Shown piece after piece: positions 6,380-13,977 of a stretch of DNA of 18,581 nucleotides (within the stretch, counting starts at the first letter, position 1; every line of letters starts with the position of its first letter). The stretch is taken from positions 1-18,581 of the forward strand of contig DKVL01000055.1 of NCBI GenBank assembly GCA_002491195.1. The letters are read 5' to 3'. Below the pieces are notes generated by a model. It saw only the letters and a program-made list of their open reading frames with translations. It was not told where the DNA came from and did no database searches. The DNA comes from Lachnospiraceae bacterium UBA7179 (GTDB lineage Bacteria; Bacillota; Clostridia; Lachnospirales; Lachnospiraceae). The translations under genes and the position numbers were made by a program.

Positions 6380-7942
6380 CTACTCATCTTCGATTTCTAT
6401 GTCCATGTTGATCACTTTGGAGAGGTCAACATAGTTTTCTTCAAAATGTCTGCCCGGTTCAAGGTTGCGTATCTGAACAGTCACTTCTTTTTGCAGGAAG
6501 TTTGATATCATGTCCTCCACATGTTTATGATTCTCTTCATTGCAAAGATGATCATATGCCACGCCGTCCTCTACCACGATCAGCAGTCTGTTGTCCCCAC
6601 CTAAACTTAACCGTGCATTTTTAAGATACGTTTTGAGCGGCTGGCTCGTCTCCGCCACAATTCCATGCCAGTTCCCTACAATCTGTTTGATGTCATCAGG
6701 AATCGCTTTGGGAAGTTCTGGCTTAGGAGCGGCTGCTGTGACTGTCTCTGTTGATTGTATCGCAACTGGGGCTGTCTGCACAACACCTTTTTCAATTTTT
6801 TCTTCCAAATCTTTCACGCGCGCCACGACGGCGTCGTTTGTCGTCTCCATGGCAGGCCGGCAGAGTTTGATCAGTGTCATTTCGATCAGGATGCGTTTCT
6901 GCGTCGCATACTTGATCTGTCCTGACAGTTCGGAAAAAATGCGGATCTGGCGCATGATCTCCTCCGCATCCATCGTTTCCGCCTCCGCTTTCAGGCGCGC
7001 AAGGTTGTCGCTGGACACGTCGATGACATCCTCGATGTCGCTGTCAGAGGTCTTTACCAACAGCAGATTCCTGAGATACCATGTGATATCTGTCACAAAC
7101 TGGGTGAGCTCGCGCCCCTGCATGACAACTTCCTCGAGAAGCGCGATGCATCCTGTGATATCCCTTGCCTGTATCATTTCCAGCAGGCGCGCAAACACTT
7201 CTGTATCCACTGCACCTAGTACGTCAAGAACTTTGTCGTAGGTCAGTTCTTCTCCAAAATGAAACGCAATGCACTGATCTAAGAGGCTCAACGCATCACG
7301 CATGGAGCCGTCCGCTGTCTTGGCAATGTAGCGGAGCGCTTTTTCCTCTACCTGGACCTGCTCTTTGTCCATGAGCTCGCGCAGACGGTCTGCGATGGTC
7401 TCTATGGTGATGCGCTTGAAATCATAGCGCTGGCACCGCGACAGGATCGTGATCGGAATCTTGTGCACTTCGGTGGTCGCCAGGATAAAGATCACATAGG
7501 AAGGCGGTTCCTCCAATGTTTTTAGCAGTGCATTGAACGCTCCTATGGAAAGCATATGCACCTCATCGATAATATAAACCTTGTATTTGCCCTCAACCGG
7601 CGAGTAGGATACTTCGTCGATGATTTCCCGGATATTATCAACGCCATTATTGGACGCGGCATCAATCTCGATCACGTTGACGCTCGCGCCGGACGCGATG
7701 GTCTGACAGCTCCTGCACTGCCCGCAGGGACTTCCGTCCACGGGATTTTCGCAGTTGACGGACTTGGCGAACAGTTTCGCGATGGTTGTCTTGCCGGTTC
7801 CGCGCGTGCCGGTAAACAGGTAGGCGTGTCCGATGCGGTCCGCCTTGATCTGGTTTCTGAGTGTTGTGACGATATGATCCTGTCCCTTGACATCCTCAAA
7901 TACGTCGGGACGGAATTTTCTGTATAATGCGGTGTATGACAT
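6380..7942 (-). CDS. dnaX: DNA polymerase III subunit gamma/tau
   Basis: This clamp-loader ATPase places the sliding clamp on primed DNA. Of its 520 residues, the N-terminal AAA+ module shows Walker A GTRGTGKT (45-52), a four-cysteine zinc site (Cys64, Cys73, Cys76, Cys79), Walker B VYIIDEVH (about 122-129) and the SRC motif (168-170). The lid and oligomerisation domains run to about residue 365. A charged linker follows, then a C-terminal domain (about 410-520) that would bind other replisome parts. The ribosome binding site GAGGAGG ends five bases before the ATG and overlaps the last codons of the truncated AAA gene upstream. It is the first core gene of the dnaX-ybaB-recR operon. Confidence 0.97.
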   Translation of the reverse strand: MSYTALYRKFRPDVFEDVKGQDHIVTTLRNQIKADRIGHAYLFTGTRGTGKTTIAKLFAKSVNCENPVDGSPCGQCRSCQTIASGASVNVIEIDAASNNGVDNIREIIDEVSYSPVEGKYKVYIIDEVHMLSIGAFNALLKTLEEPPSYVIFILATTEVHKIPITILSRCQRYDFKRITIETIADRLRELMDKEQVQVEEKALRYIAKTADGSMRDALSLLDQCIAFHFGEELTYDKVLDVLGAVDTEVFARLLEMIQARDITGCIALLEEVVMQGRELTQFVTDITWYLRNLLLVKTSDSDIEDVIDVSSDNLARLKAEAETMDAEEIMRQIRIFSELSGQIKYATQKRILIEMTLIKLCRPAMETTNDAVVARVKDLEEKIEKGVVQTAPVAIQSTETVTAAAPKPELPKAIPDDIKQIVGNWHGIVAETSQPLKTYLKNARLSLGGDNRLLIVVEDGVAYDHLCNEENHKHVEDMISNFLQKEVTVQIRNLEPGRHFEENYVDLSKVINMDIEIEDE

Positions 7943-7944
7943 GA

Positions 7945-9210
7945 CTACCTCCTCAATTCGCTTAATGATTCCCTGTTATATTTTTCAATGCTCTCAATCG
8001 CTTGGGCAACTTTCTCTGCATTCATCGCAAGCGTGTCCTGCAAAAGCTGGTCCGAAGACGCAATCAACTCCGCCAGTTCCATATGTCTTCCGTTTTTGAC
8101 TGCACGTATAAACTCCTGCCGTATCTCCTCATTGGGTATACGGACTGATTTCGTTGCCGTATCATAAGCAAGGTATCCCAAATGCACAAGAAGAGTCAGC
8201 ACATCATCTCTGCTGCTAATACTTGTCATATCATTTTGAAATACACCTGTGTCAATAGGTTGTCGTGCACCTCCGATCATCTGGACAACTGCCTCTTTCA
8301 AGCCGTCCAAATTCAATTCAATATAAAATTTCAGAGACTCATAAGTTTCTGTTTGTGTCCAGTAAGTGTCAAAACGTTTATTTTTGATTGCTTTGATCAC
8401 AGAATTTGGATTATATATGGATTCTATTGCACTGAAAGAATAGCCGTCATACCATCTTTTTGTTTCCGCCAGACTCACATCATATTTTGCACAGAGCGAT
8501 TCCACTTCACTCTCCGTAAACCCGGTATACCGGGCAAGGCAATCGGGCTGTATCATTGTATACTCTATGAAATCGGTCATCGCTGACTGTGTCCCATACT
8601 TTTTGATCGGCAGGATTCCCGTCATATAAGCCGCCTCGATCATACGGTCTGTTACACTGCTCTTGAACAAGCCGCGCAGCAACTGAATGTATTCATTTTG
8701 TAAATCTGTATTTTCTTTCACCTCGCGAAACAGTGCATCCCACTCATCCACTATGATAATAAATCTGTTTTTGGTCTCTGCACAGATTTTAAAAAGCGCT
8801 AATGGAAGTGACTTGATTCCTTCTGCCACAGGATAGGCTTCCGCCAGTTCACCGATCACCTGCTCCTGTATGAACTCCACGATATTCTTTCCTTTACTGC
8901 ATATAGAAATAAACCATGTCATATCCAGATCAATGACATCATATTGATTCAAATGTTGCTCAAAAGAAGGATCTTTCGCAATCTCCAAATCCTCAAATAA
9001 AGTCCTCGAATCACAACTTTTATCATAATACGCACAAAGCATCTGGGCGGCATAAGATTTCCCAAATCGCCTTGGACGACTCACACACGTAAGCTTTTCC
9101 CGCGTTCCCAATGTCCCGTTTATGAAAGAGATCAGACCTGTCTTGTCAATGTAAAGACCTTTTCTAATCGATTCAAAGCCCGCATTGCCTAAATTCAAAT
9201 ACATTCCCAC
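7945..9210 (-). CDS. AAA-ATPase-like protein of the DUF1703 group, lacking the C-terminal nuclease domain
   Basis: The 421-residue product matches the 'AAA-ATPase_like plus PD-(D/E)XK nuclease' proteins common in gut Firmicutes and Bacteroidetes. It has the N-terminal MGMYLNLGN..F..I.....YIDKTGLI, the P-loop-type RPRRFGKS (about 45-52), the Walker B-like FIIIVDEWDALFRE (about 150-163) and MTGILPIKKYGTQSAM (about 196-211). Complete members run to about 520-580 residues and end in a PD-(D/E)XK nuclease. Here the protein stops at ESLSELRR, just where that domain should begin, and the stop lies two bases before the dnaX ATG. The GTG start at 9210 is chosen because GGAGG lies nine bases upstream and the family begins there. 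Its function is unknown and it may be non-functional. Confidence 0.85.
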   Translation of the reverse strand: MGMYLNLGNAGFESIRKGLYIDKTGLISFINGTLGTREKLTCVSRPRRFGKSYAAQMLCAYYDKSCDSRTLFEDLEIAKDPSFEQHLNQYDVIDLDMTWFISICSKGKNIVEFIQEQVIGELAEAYPVAEGIKSLPLALFKICAETKNRFIIIVDEWDALFREVKENTDLQNEYIQLLRGLFKSSVTDRMIEAAYMTGILPIKKYGTQSAMTDFIEYTMIQPDCLARYTGFTESEVESLCAKYDVSLAETKRWYDGYSFSAIESIYNPNSVIKAIKNKRFDTYWTQTETYESLKFYIELNLDGLKEAVVQMIGGARQPIDTGVFQNDMTSISSRDDVLTLLVHLGYLAYDTATKSVRIPNEEIRQEFIRAVKNGRHMELAELIASSDQLLQDTLAMNAEKVAQAIESIEKYNRESLSELRR

Positions 9211-9252
9211 TGCCTGTATCCTCCAACAGTTCATAACGAATCTTTTGTATTT

Positions 9253-9281
9253 ATATTATCATTATCCTTCTGTGATGTAAA
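9253..9281 (-). promoter_or_regulatory. Candidate promoter of the AAA gene, possibly also driving dnaX-ybaB-recR
   Basis: On the minus strand TTTACA (9281-9276) and TAATAT (9258-9253) are separated by 17 bp. It lies about 40 bases before the GTG start. Since no gap exists between the AAA gene and dnaX, this may be the main promoter for the downstream replication genes unless one lies inside the AAA gene. Confidence 0.5.
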
Positions 9282-9347
9282 GAAATAGCGTTCATTTGTA
9301 AAATGAAAGCTGATTTTAACCTCTTTTTAATGTACTGTCATCGGAAA

Positions 9348-9358
9348 AGTGCTATGAT
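9348..9358 (+). promoter_or_regulatory. Candidate extended -10 promoter of yccF
   Basis: TG-C-TATGAT (TG at 9350-9351, box at 9353-9358) is an extended -10 element about 50 bases upstream of the yccF start. No good -35 box is visible at the usual distance, which is acceptable for extended -10 promoters. Confidence 0.4.
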
Positions 9359-9408
9359 AGTGATGCGAAAAAATAATATGAAAACACTTATGATAGGAGA
9401 TTGGAAAA

Positions 9409-9783
9409 ATGAGTTGTCTTGGAAATCTTTTGTGGTTTATTTTTGGAGGCTGCATCAGCGGGCTTAGCTGGATGCTCGCTGGGTGTCTCTGGTGTATTTC
9501 GATCATCGGAATCCCCTATGGGATCCAGTGCTTTAAATTTGCCTCGGTGTCTTTCTTTCCGTTCGGCAAGGAGATCGTATATGGCGGCGGGGCGGTCTCA
9601 TTTCTGGTGAATGTGATCTGGATCCTGATTTCTGGGATTCCACTTGCCATAGAGCATATTACCATCGGCTGCATCCTGTGTATCACGATCGTGGGAATCC
9701 CGTTTGGTTTGCAGCAGTTTAAGCTCGCCAAGCTGGCCTTGATGCCGTTTGGAACGAGTATTGTGTATACAAACCATTTTTAA
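9409..9783 (+). CDS. yccF: YccF domain-containing membrane protein
   Basis: This 124-residue membrane protein is made of two similar halves. Each half has a hydrophobic segment followed by the family motif: IIGIPYGIQCFKFASVSFFPFG (about 32-53) and IVGIPFGLQQFKLAKLALMPFG (about 94-115), each ending in IVY. The internal repeat and the IGIP.G.Q.FK signature identify the YccF (DUF307) family, whose role is not established. AGGAG lies nine bases before the ATG. The gene is monocistronic or co-transcribed with the Sel1 gene 130 bases downstream. Confidence 0.9.
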   Translation: MSCLGNLLWFIFGGCISGLSWMLAGCLWCISIIGIPYGIQCFKFASVSFFPFGKEIVYGGGAVSFLVNVIWILISGIPLAIEHITIGCILCITIVGIPFGLQQFKLAKLALMPFGTSIVYTNHF

Positions 9784-9835
9784 AAATTATATGATGCCTG
9801 AAATGATAAAATACATGTGGTGAAACGCTGCAATC

Positions 9836-9846
9836 TGTGGTAAAAT
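9836..9846 (+). promoter_or_regulatory. Candidate extended -10 promoter of the Sel1-repeat gene
   Basis: TG-G-TAAAAT (TG at 9838-9839, box at 9841-9846) lies about 65 bases before the chosen start. The -35 region is poor. No terminator separates it from yccF, so read-through is also possible. Confidence 0.35.
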
Positions 9847-9913
9847 AAGAATCGGAAAACGGCATTTGCACTATTGATATGCCATAATGATACGACAGAA
9901 AGGCATGATGTTT

Positions 9914-11041
9914 ATGGCTGCACTTTTTGATGAGCGCGTGGAAAAAGCGATTCAGATGATATGGTTTGACCGGCAGGCGGACAGGCGTGATGAGGCTCTC
10001 GCCCTGCTTCGCGAGACTGCCAACATTGGCGACGGCGATGCCTTTTATTTTCTTGGGCGCTGTTATCTCGGCAAAAGCTATGTCGATCCGGCTATGAGAA
10101 TGCCAGTGGACACCGCTTTTGCCTTTGAGTGCTTTAACCAAAGCCTGATCTTTGAGAGTGCTGTTGGGATGTTTGGAACGATGCATCAGGAAGGATACAC
10201 GCCGCCTGACGGCACTGCTGTCCATCCGCCTTATCATTCCAAAAAGGAAATCTGGGAAGTTGTGTCGCAGAAAGCAGCGCAGGGACAGATTTTCTGTAAA
10301 TTCATGATCGCCAATGCATATTATTATTGTACTGTTGCTGATTTTCTGGATATCAGACCTGAAAATATCGGACATAAAAAGTATGAACGGCTGCAATATG
10401 AATGGACTGCAGCTGCGGTAAAACTTTATGAGGAATGTGTGACTGCCGGACTTGGCATTGCCATTCCCAATCTGGTCGATATCCTGCGCACTGGCAGACA
10501 TGGCGCACCAATCCAGCGCCAAAGAGCAAAGAATTATATCCACATCGGCGCTAATATGGGCATCGGCGCTTATGAGCGCATTGTAGGAAACGAGTACCGT
10601 GATGACAATGAACTTGCAAAGGCAGTAGAAATGTATGAGCGCGCGCTGGCACACAATGATGACTATGCTTATTACTGCCTTGGTAAACTGTACACCTACA
10701 ACGGAGCGCTGCCGCTTGATCTGAAAAAAGCGCTATCCTATCTGGAAAAAGGTTATGCAAAGCTTCCTGACGACGCGGGGTTCTGCAATCTGTTGGGGGA
10801 AATCTACTTTCGCGGCGGAGAGGATATCAAGCCTGACTATGAACAGGCGTTTTTGCTGTTGAGCAAGGCATACTTCAAGGGAAGCACCTGGGGTTCTGAC
10901 CTGCTCGGCACGTGCTATCTCAACGGGCTTGGCACTGCGCCCAACTTAAATATGGCGCGGAAGCTTTTTGAATTGCATCCCAAAAAGCCTCTTGCTGTAG
11001 GAGGTCTAAGGCGACTGGAGAGCAGCAAGAAAACTCCTTGA
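9914..11041 (+). CDS. Sel1/TPR repeat protein
   Basis: This 375-residue soluble protein is built of helical Sel1-like repeats. An N-terminal pair (EALALLRETANIGDGDAFYFLGRCYLG) is followed by clearer ones near the C-terminus: AVEMYERALAHNDDYAYYCLGKLY, KALSYLEKGYAKLPDDAGFCNLLGEIYF, AFLLLSKAYFKGSTWGSDLLGTCYLNGLG. Such repeats form a scaffold for protein contacts, and no enzyme or secretion motif is seen. Four in-frame ATGs lie close together (9887, 9905, 9908, 9914). I prefer 9914 because GAAAGG lies ten bases upstream and is too near the others. A long antisense frame over the same DNA is a shadow. The last 36 bases overlap the end of the convergent lipoprotein gene. Confidence 0.85.
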   Translation: MAALFDERVEKAIQMIWFDRQADRRDEALALLRETANIGDGDAFYFLGRCYLGKSYVDPAMRMPVDTAFAFECFNQSLIFESAVGMFGTMHQEGYTPPDGTAVHPPYHSKKEIWEVVSQKAAQGQIFCKFMIANAYYYCTVADFLDIRPENIGHKKYERLQYEWTAAAVKLYEECVTAGLGIAIPNLVDILRTGRHGAPIQRQRAKNYIHIGANMGIGAYERIVGNEYRDDNELAKAVEMYERALAHNDDYAYYCLGKLYTYNGALPLDLKKALSYLEKGYAKLPDDAGFCNLLGEIYFRGGEDIKPDYEQAFLLLSKAYFKGSTWGSDLLGTCYLNGLGTAPNLNMARKLFELHPKKPLAVGGLRRLESSKKTP

Positions 11042-11956
11042 CATCTGTAGGTATTCCTCCTCCGTGTACATTGGTTCATACTGCCAAAAATCGGTTACCC
11101 AGTCCTGCTTGAGTGCGTCAAAGCTGATTCCAAGACAAGACTGATAATCATCCTCGGTCTTGCCTTCCCTGATCAATCGCATCGTTTTTTCCATACCGTA
11201 ATTTTTTACCAGATACTCCACAAAGCATTGTGAGCAGCTGTACCATATGATTCCGTCATCGGTCTGTATCGCGTAGGTGTATCCTTCTCCACGCCCGATG
11301 GAATCGAGCATTTCCTTTTTCTTGTCCTCATCATAATACTTTTCCAAAGCAGACTTCGTTCCACAGTAGAGCATATCCATAAGATCAATCTGATATGTTT
11401 CATAGAAGTCACTGTTAACAATGCCAACTCTTGCACATACATAATTACAGATTCCTTCTTCCAGGGAATTGCTAAAGCATTTTCCGTTTCCCAGAAGGGA
11501 ATGCGTCAATTCATGGGGCAGTGCCCTGTCAACCGGCGAATTGACCTGCTTTAGTGAAAGCAGCTGACTAAACTCTATAGTGTGATCTGCACCCTTTGAT
11601 GTCGGGTAAGTATAGGAATGAGGTGTTGTTCCCATTTCCATGTTGACAAGGATTGTGTCTGCCTCCGGGCTGTAATCCACATACCAATCCCCGGCGCCGA
11701 TCAGGGTCTCAATCTGCGGAATATACTGCGCCACAAGCTTTTCATAGGCCTCCTGTGTCGGAATAAATGAATCAGCAAGATCATAATGTGCCCAGTAGTC
11801 GCTTCCATAGTGAAACGCATAATTCCACTCCTTTTGCATTGTCGTTTCCGACTGTTCTTCTGTCTGCAATTCTGACACGGCTGCCATATTTGAAGAACAT
11901 CCTGATAACAGAATACCTGATAAGAATATCAATATTATTTTTTTGTACTTATGCAT
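11006..11956 (-). CDS. Putative zinc metalloprotease-like lipoprotein
   Basis: This 316-residue protein begins with a lipoprotein signal peptide (KYKKIILIFLSGILLSGC); Cys20 would be lipidated, anchoring the protein outside the membrane. ALPHELTHSLLG carries HExxH (His148, Glu149, His152), and the following SLEEG (Glu166/Glu167) can supply the third zinc ligand, as in gluzincin peptidases. The rest matches no family I can name, so substrate and activity are unknown. The ATG at 11956 is preferred: AGGAGGG sits seven bases upstream, while the TTG at 11959 is too close. The 5' leader is a MITE-like repeat (11969-12153) whose edge touches the ribosome binding site. The 3' end overlaps the Sel1-repeat gene by 36 bases. 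Confidence 0.8.
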   Translation of the reverse strand: MHKYKKIILIFLSGILLSGCSSNMAAVSELQTEEQSETTMQKEWNYAFHYGSDYWAHYDLADSFIPTQEAYEKLVAQYIPQIETLIGAGDWYVDYSPEADTILVNMEMGTTPHSYTYPTSKGADHTIEFSQLLSLKQVNSPVDRALPHELTHSLLGNGKCFSNSLEEGICNYVCARVGIVNSDFYETYQIDLMDMLYCGTKSALEKYYDEDKKKEMLDSIGRGEGYTYAIQTDDGIIWYSCSQCFVEYLVKNYGMEKTMRLIREGKTEDDYQSCLGISFDALKQDWVTDFWQYEPMYTEEEYLQMSRSFLAALQSP

Positions 11957-11968
11957 CAAATACCCTCC

Positions 11969-12153
11969 TAGAGCGTGTTTGAAAAATGCTTTCCGTCAGA
12001 TGTGCGTCACAATTTGTGGGAGATTTGTACCGAATGAAGGAGGCATAGCGGGCTATGTTGACTGAATTCGGTGCAAATATCATGCAAAATGGTGAATACG
12101 ACGCATAAGCGTCGTTATGCAGATGGCGGGAATGATTTTTCAAACACGCTCTA
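11969..12153. mobile_element. MITE-like palindromic element, 185 bp
   Basis: The ends are perfect 19-bp inverted repeats starting TAGAGCGTGTTTGAAAAAT (11969-11987 and 12135-12153), and the match continues to about 30 bp with four mismatches. Both ends lie in CTAG, which could be a TA or CTAG target duplication. The inside is also symmetrical: ATTTGTACCGAAT pairs with ATTCGGTGCAAAT at 12 of 13 positions, CATAGC/GCTATG forms the tip, and ACGACGC-ATAA-GCGTCGT (12098-12115) is a separate hairpin. It encodes no transposase, so it would be moved, if at all, by one elsewhere. It looks like the dispersed elements of Lachnospiraceae genomes. It accounts for much of the 459-base gap between the lipoprotein and GH43 genes. 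Confidence 0.8.
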
Positions 12154-12212
12154 GTTCTGCATCTGCCTTCCAATATGACAAGCAACGAAAGTAATTCATA
12201 TATGTTCCCATT

Positions 12213-12226
12213 ATCATCCGGATGAT
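12213..12226. promoter_or_regulatory. 14-bp perfect palindrome, possible operator
   Basis: ATCATCCGGATGAT is a perfect dyad, 59 bases outside the MITE and upstream of the lipoprotein gene. On the minus strand a weak TTGAAA (18-bp spacing) TAGCAT pair lies next to it. It could be a repressor site for the original lipoprotein promoter, now separated from the gene by the element. Confidence 0.25.
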
Positions 12227-12351
12227 GCTATGACATTATCTGAATCGTTTTCAAATCACTGCGCAATAATTCTGTTTACAATTTTATGATATTTGATCAA
12301 CGCAGCCTGGTCAATCCTTTTTGAGTGAATGCAGTTTTTTTCGTATTCAAT

Positions 12352-12401
12352 ACACAAAAACAGCTGCGCATGCATCGCAGCATGGCGCAGCCGTTTTGTG
12401 T
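12352..12401 (-). terminator. Terminator of the GH43 operon
   Basis: GCTGCGC (12363-12369) pairs with GCGCAGC (12385-12391), ATGC/GCAT pairs inside, and the outer ACACAAAA/TTTTGTGT arms (12352-12359 with 12394-12401) extend the stem. On the minus strand the GC core is followed by TTTTTGTGT. It lies 15 bases after the GH43 stop. Confidence 0.8.
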
Positions 12402-12415
12402 TATCGTTTTATGAA

Positions 12416-13954
12416 TTAATCAATATATTCAAAATAGTCAAAGTCCGCTGGTATGCGTGTGCCGCAGCCCCCGTTGTTGGCGTAGATTCCTACCAGTGTT
12501 CCTGTGTGGCGCTTAGGATCGTCCGGCACGCCCTCATCACAGAGGTAAATACAGTTTTCGAGCACGCCAGCCAGTGTCCACTCCTCCCCGTCATAGCTGT
12601 AATAAAAGCTTCTGGTGAGCTTATCAACAACCACCTTGAGGTATACGCTCTGTTCCTTTAAATCGTCAACCGATGCCATCAATTCCTCTCCGTGATTGCG
12701 GTTGATGACAAGCTGCAGTTTCCTGCCTTCCTCATAGCACACGGAAAATCTTGCATAGGTCGCTGTGCTGTAATAGCAGGTCAGTCCCGCCTGCTCCCCG
12801 TTTCTGGAAGGGTAAAAGTCAACTTTTGTCGAAGCTGTGTAGCTTAGCTCTTGCTCGCGTCTTACCAACGTATTTTTTGCGCGGATTTCTGAAAGCTGTC
12901 CGTCCCTTGTCCAGATGCGGAAGTATCCTGGACGCTCGGTCAGGGAATAACTTCCTTTCGCCGGATTGCGCACAAACTCCCAGTTTAGATTCAATTTCTC
13001 GCTGTCAAAATCATCGCGTGTCCACTTTTCAAATGGATGCTGTGGAAGATCCGGCGCGGTCTGCTCTGTGCTTGGTCCTTTCCTGTCATTGATGATGAAC
13101 CAGTCGTCCTCAAGCCATGTGACGGGATCTAAGCCTGACTCCCTTCCGATCGTCGTATAATGTCCCTGATTTGGTCTGCCCATGAGGTAGTATACCCACC
13201 AGTCACCGTTCTGCGTCTGGATCAGCTTGCCATGACCCGTGCGCTGTATCGGCGCGTCGGGATCGAACTGGCGCATCAGCGGATTGTAAGGTGATGGCTC
13301 GTACGGTCCAAAGAGATTCTCTGAACGGCCTACATTGATACCATGTCCGTAACCTGTGCCGCCTTCCGCCAGTATCGCATAGTAATATTTGCCGCGTTTT
13401 AACAGGTGTGGTCCCTCCGGACAGCGCTCACCTGTTCCCGGCCACACTGGAATCTTGTCGCCGGCTACTTTTGTGCAGTCATCGCTCAATGGCACGAGAT
13501 TAATGCCGGGACTGATCACCATGTAATGTTTTCCGTCGTCATCGATAAAGTGAGACGGATCAATGCTGTCCACCTCGAGCCAGCTTGGTTTGCTGTAAGG
13601 TCCCTCCGGCTTGTCGGAAGTAACGACAAGCTGTCTGCGCATGACATTGTTATCACGCTTGCCGTCCGCATTGAGACGAAGCGTTGCCATAATGATAAAC
13701 TTACCGTTGTGATACGAGATATCCGGCGCCCAGATACCATGCGAATCCCTGATATCCTGAAGGTCAAGTTCGTCGGAATCTGTGATGGCGTGTCCGATCA
13801 CATGCCAGTGTACCATGTCCTTTGAGTGGCTGATGGCGATCGCCGGAAAATACTGGAAGGTGGAATTTACCATGTAATAGTCCTCACCGACACGCACAAC
13901 AGACGGATCTGGGAAAAAGCCCCGTTGTACGGGGTTTTGATATGTATTGCTCAT
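12416..13954 (-). CDS. Glycoside hydrolase family 43 protein (xylosidase/arabinofuranosidase type)
   Basis: This 512-residue enzyme would remove xylose or arabinose units from oligosaccharides. The five-bladed propeller occupies about 5-310. Catalytic positions expected for GH43 are present: Asp16 in FFPDPS (base), Asp132 in SIDPSHFIDDDG (pKa modulator), and Glu180 in CPEGPHLLKR (acid). A C-terminal beta-sandwich domain (about 318-512) starts at KWTRDDFDSEKLNLNWEF, as in two-domain GH43 beta-xylosidases. There is no signal peptide, so it should act in the cytoplasm on imported oligosaccharides. AAGGAG lies seven bases before the ATG. It is the last gene of a three-gene operon, and its substrate cannot be fixed from the sequence. 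Confidence 0.92.
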   Translation of the reverse strand: MSNTYQNPVQRGFFPDPSVVRVGEDYYMVNSTFQYFPAIAISHSKDMVHWHVIGHAITDSDELDLQDIRDSHGIWAPDISYHNGKFIIMATLRLNADGKRDNNVMRRQLVVTSDKPEGPYSKPSWLEVDSIDPSHFIDDDGKHYMVISPGINLVPLSDDCTKVAGDKIPVWPGTGERCPEGPHLLKRGKYYYAILAEGGTGYGHGINVGRSENLFGPYEPSPYNPLMRQFDPDAPIQRTGHGKLIQTQNGDWWVYYLMGRPNQGHYTTIGRESGLDPVTWLEDDWFIINDRKGPSTEQTAPDLPQHPFEKWTRDDFDSEKLNLNWEFVRNPAKGSYSLTERPGYFRIWTRDGQLSEIRAKNTLVRREQELSYTASTKVDFYPSRNGEQAGLTCYYSTATYARFSVCYEEGRKLQLVINRNHGEELMASVDDLKEQSVYLKVVVDKLTRSFYYSYDGEEWTLAGVLENCIYLCDEGVPDDPKRHTGTLVGIYANNGGCGTRIPADFDYFEYID

Positions 13955-13977
13955 ATAAATACTCCTTTCTTATCTGT

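Noticed and set aside
6796..6801. Run of six A (minus strand) in dnaX as a slippage site producing a short gamma form
   Set aside because: The run is short and does not form a slippery heptamer in the reading frame; no stimulating hairpin was seen.
6591..7241. 216-codon plus-strand frame inside dnaX
   Set aside because: It is a shadow of the strongly conserved dnaX frame, rich in serine and without a ribosome binding site.
9719..10654. 311-codon antisense open frame over the Sel1-repeat gene
   Set aside because: The plus-strand frame shows clear repeat structure and a continuous fold, while the antisense product has no family features and odd composition.
11949..12185. 78-codon minus-strand frame over the MITE-like element
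   Set aside because: It is formed by the palindromic repeat itself and includes the terminal repeats at both ends; there is no transposase-like sequence.
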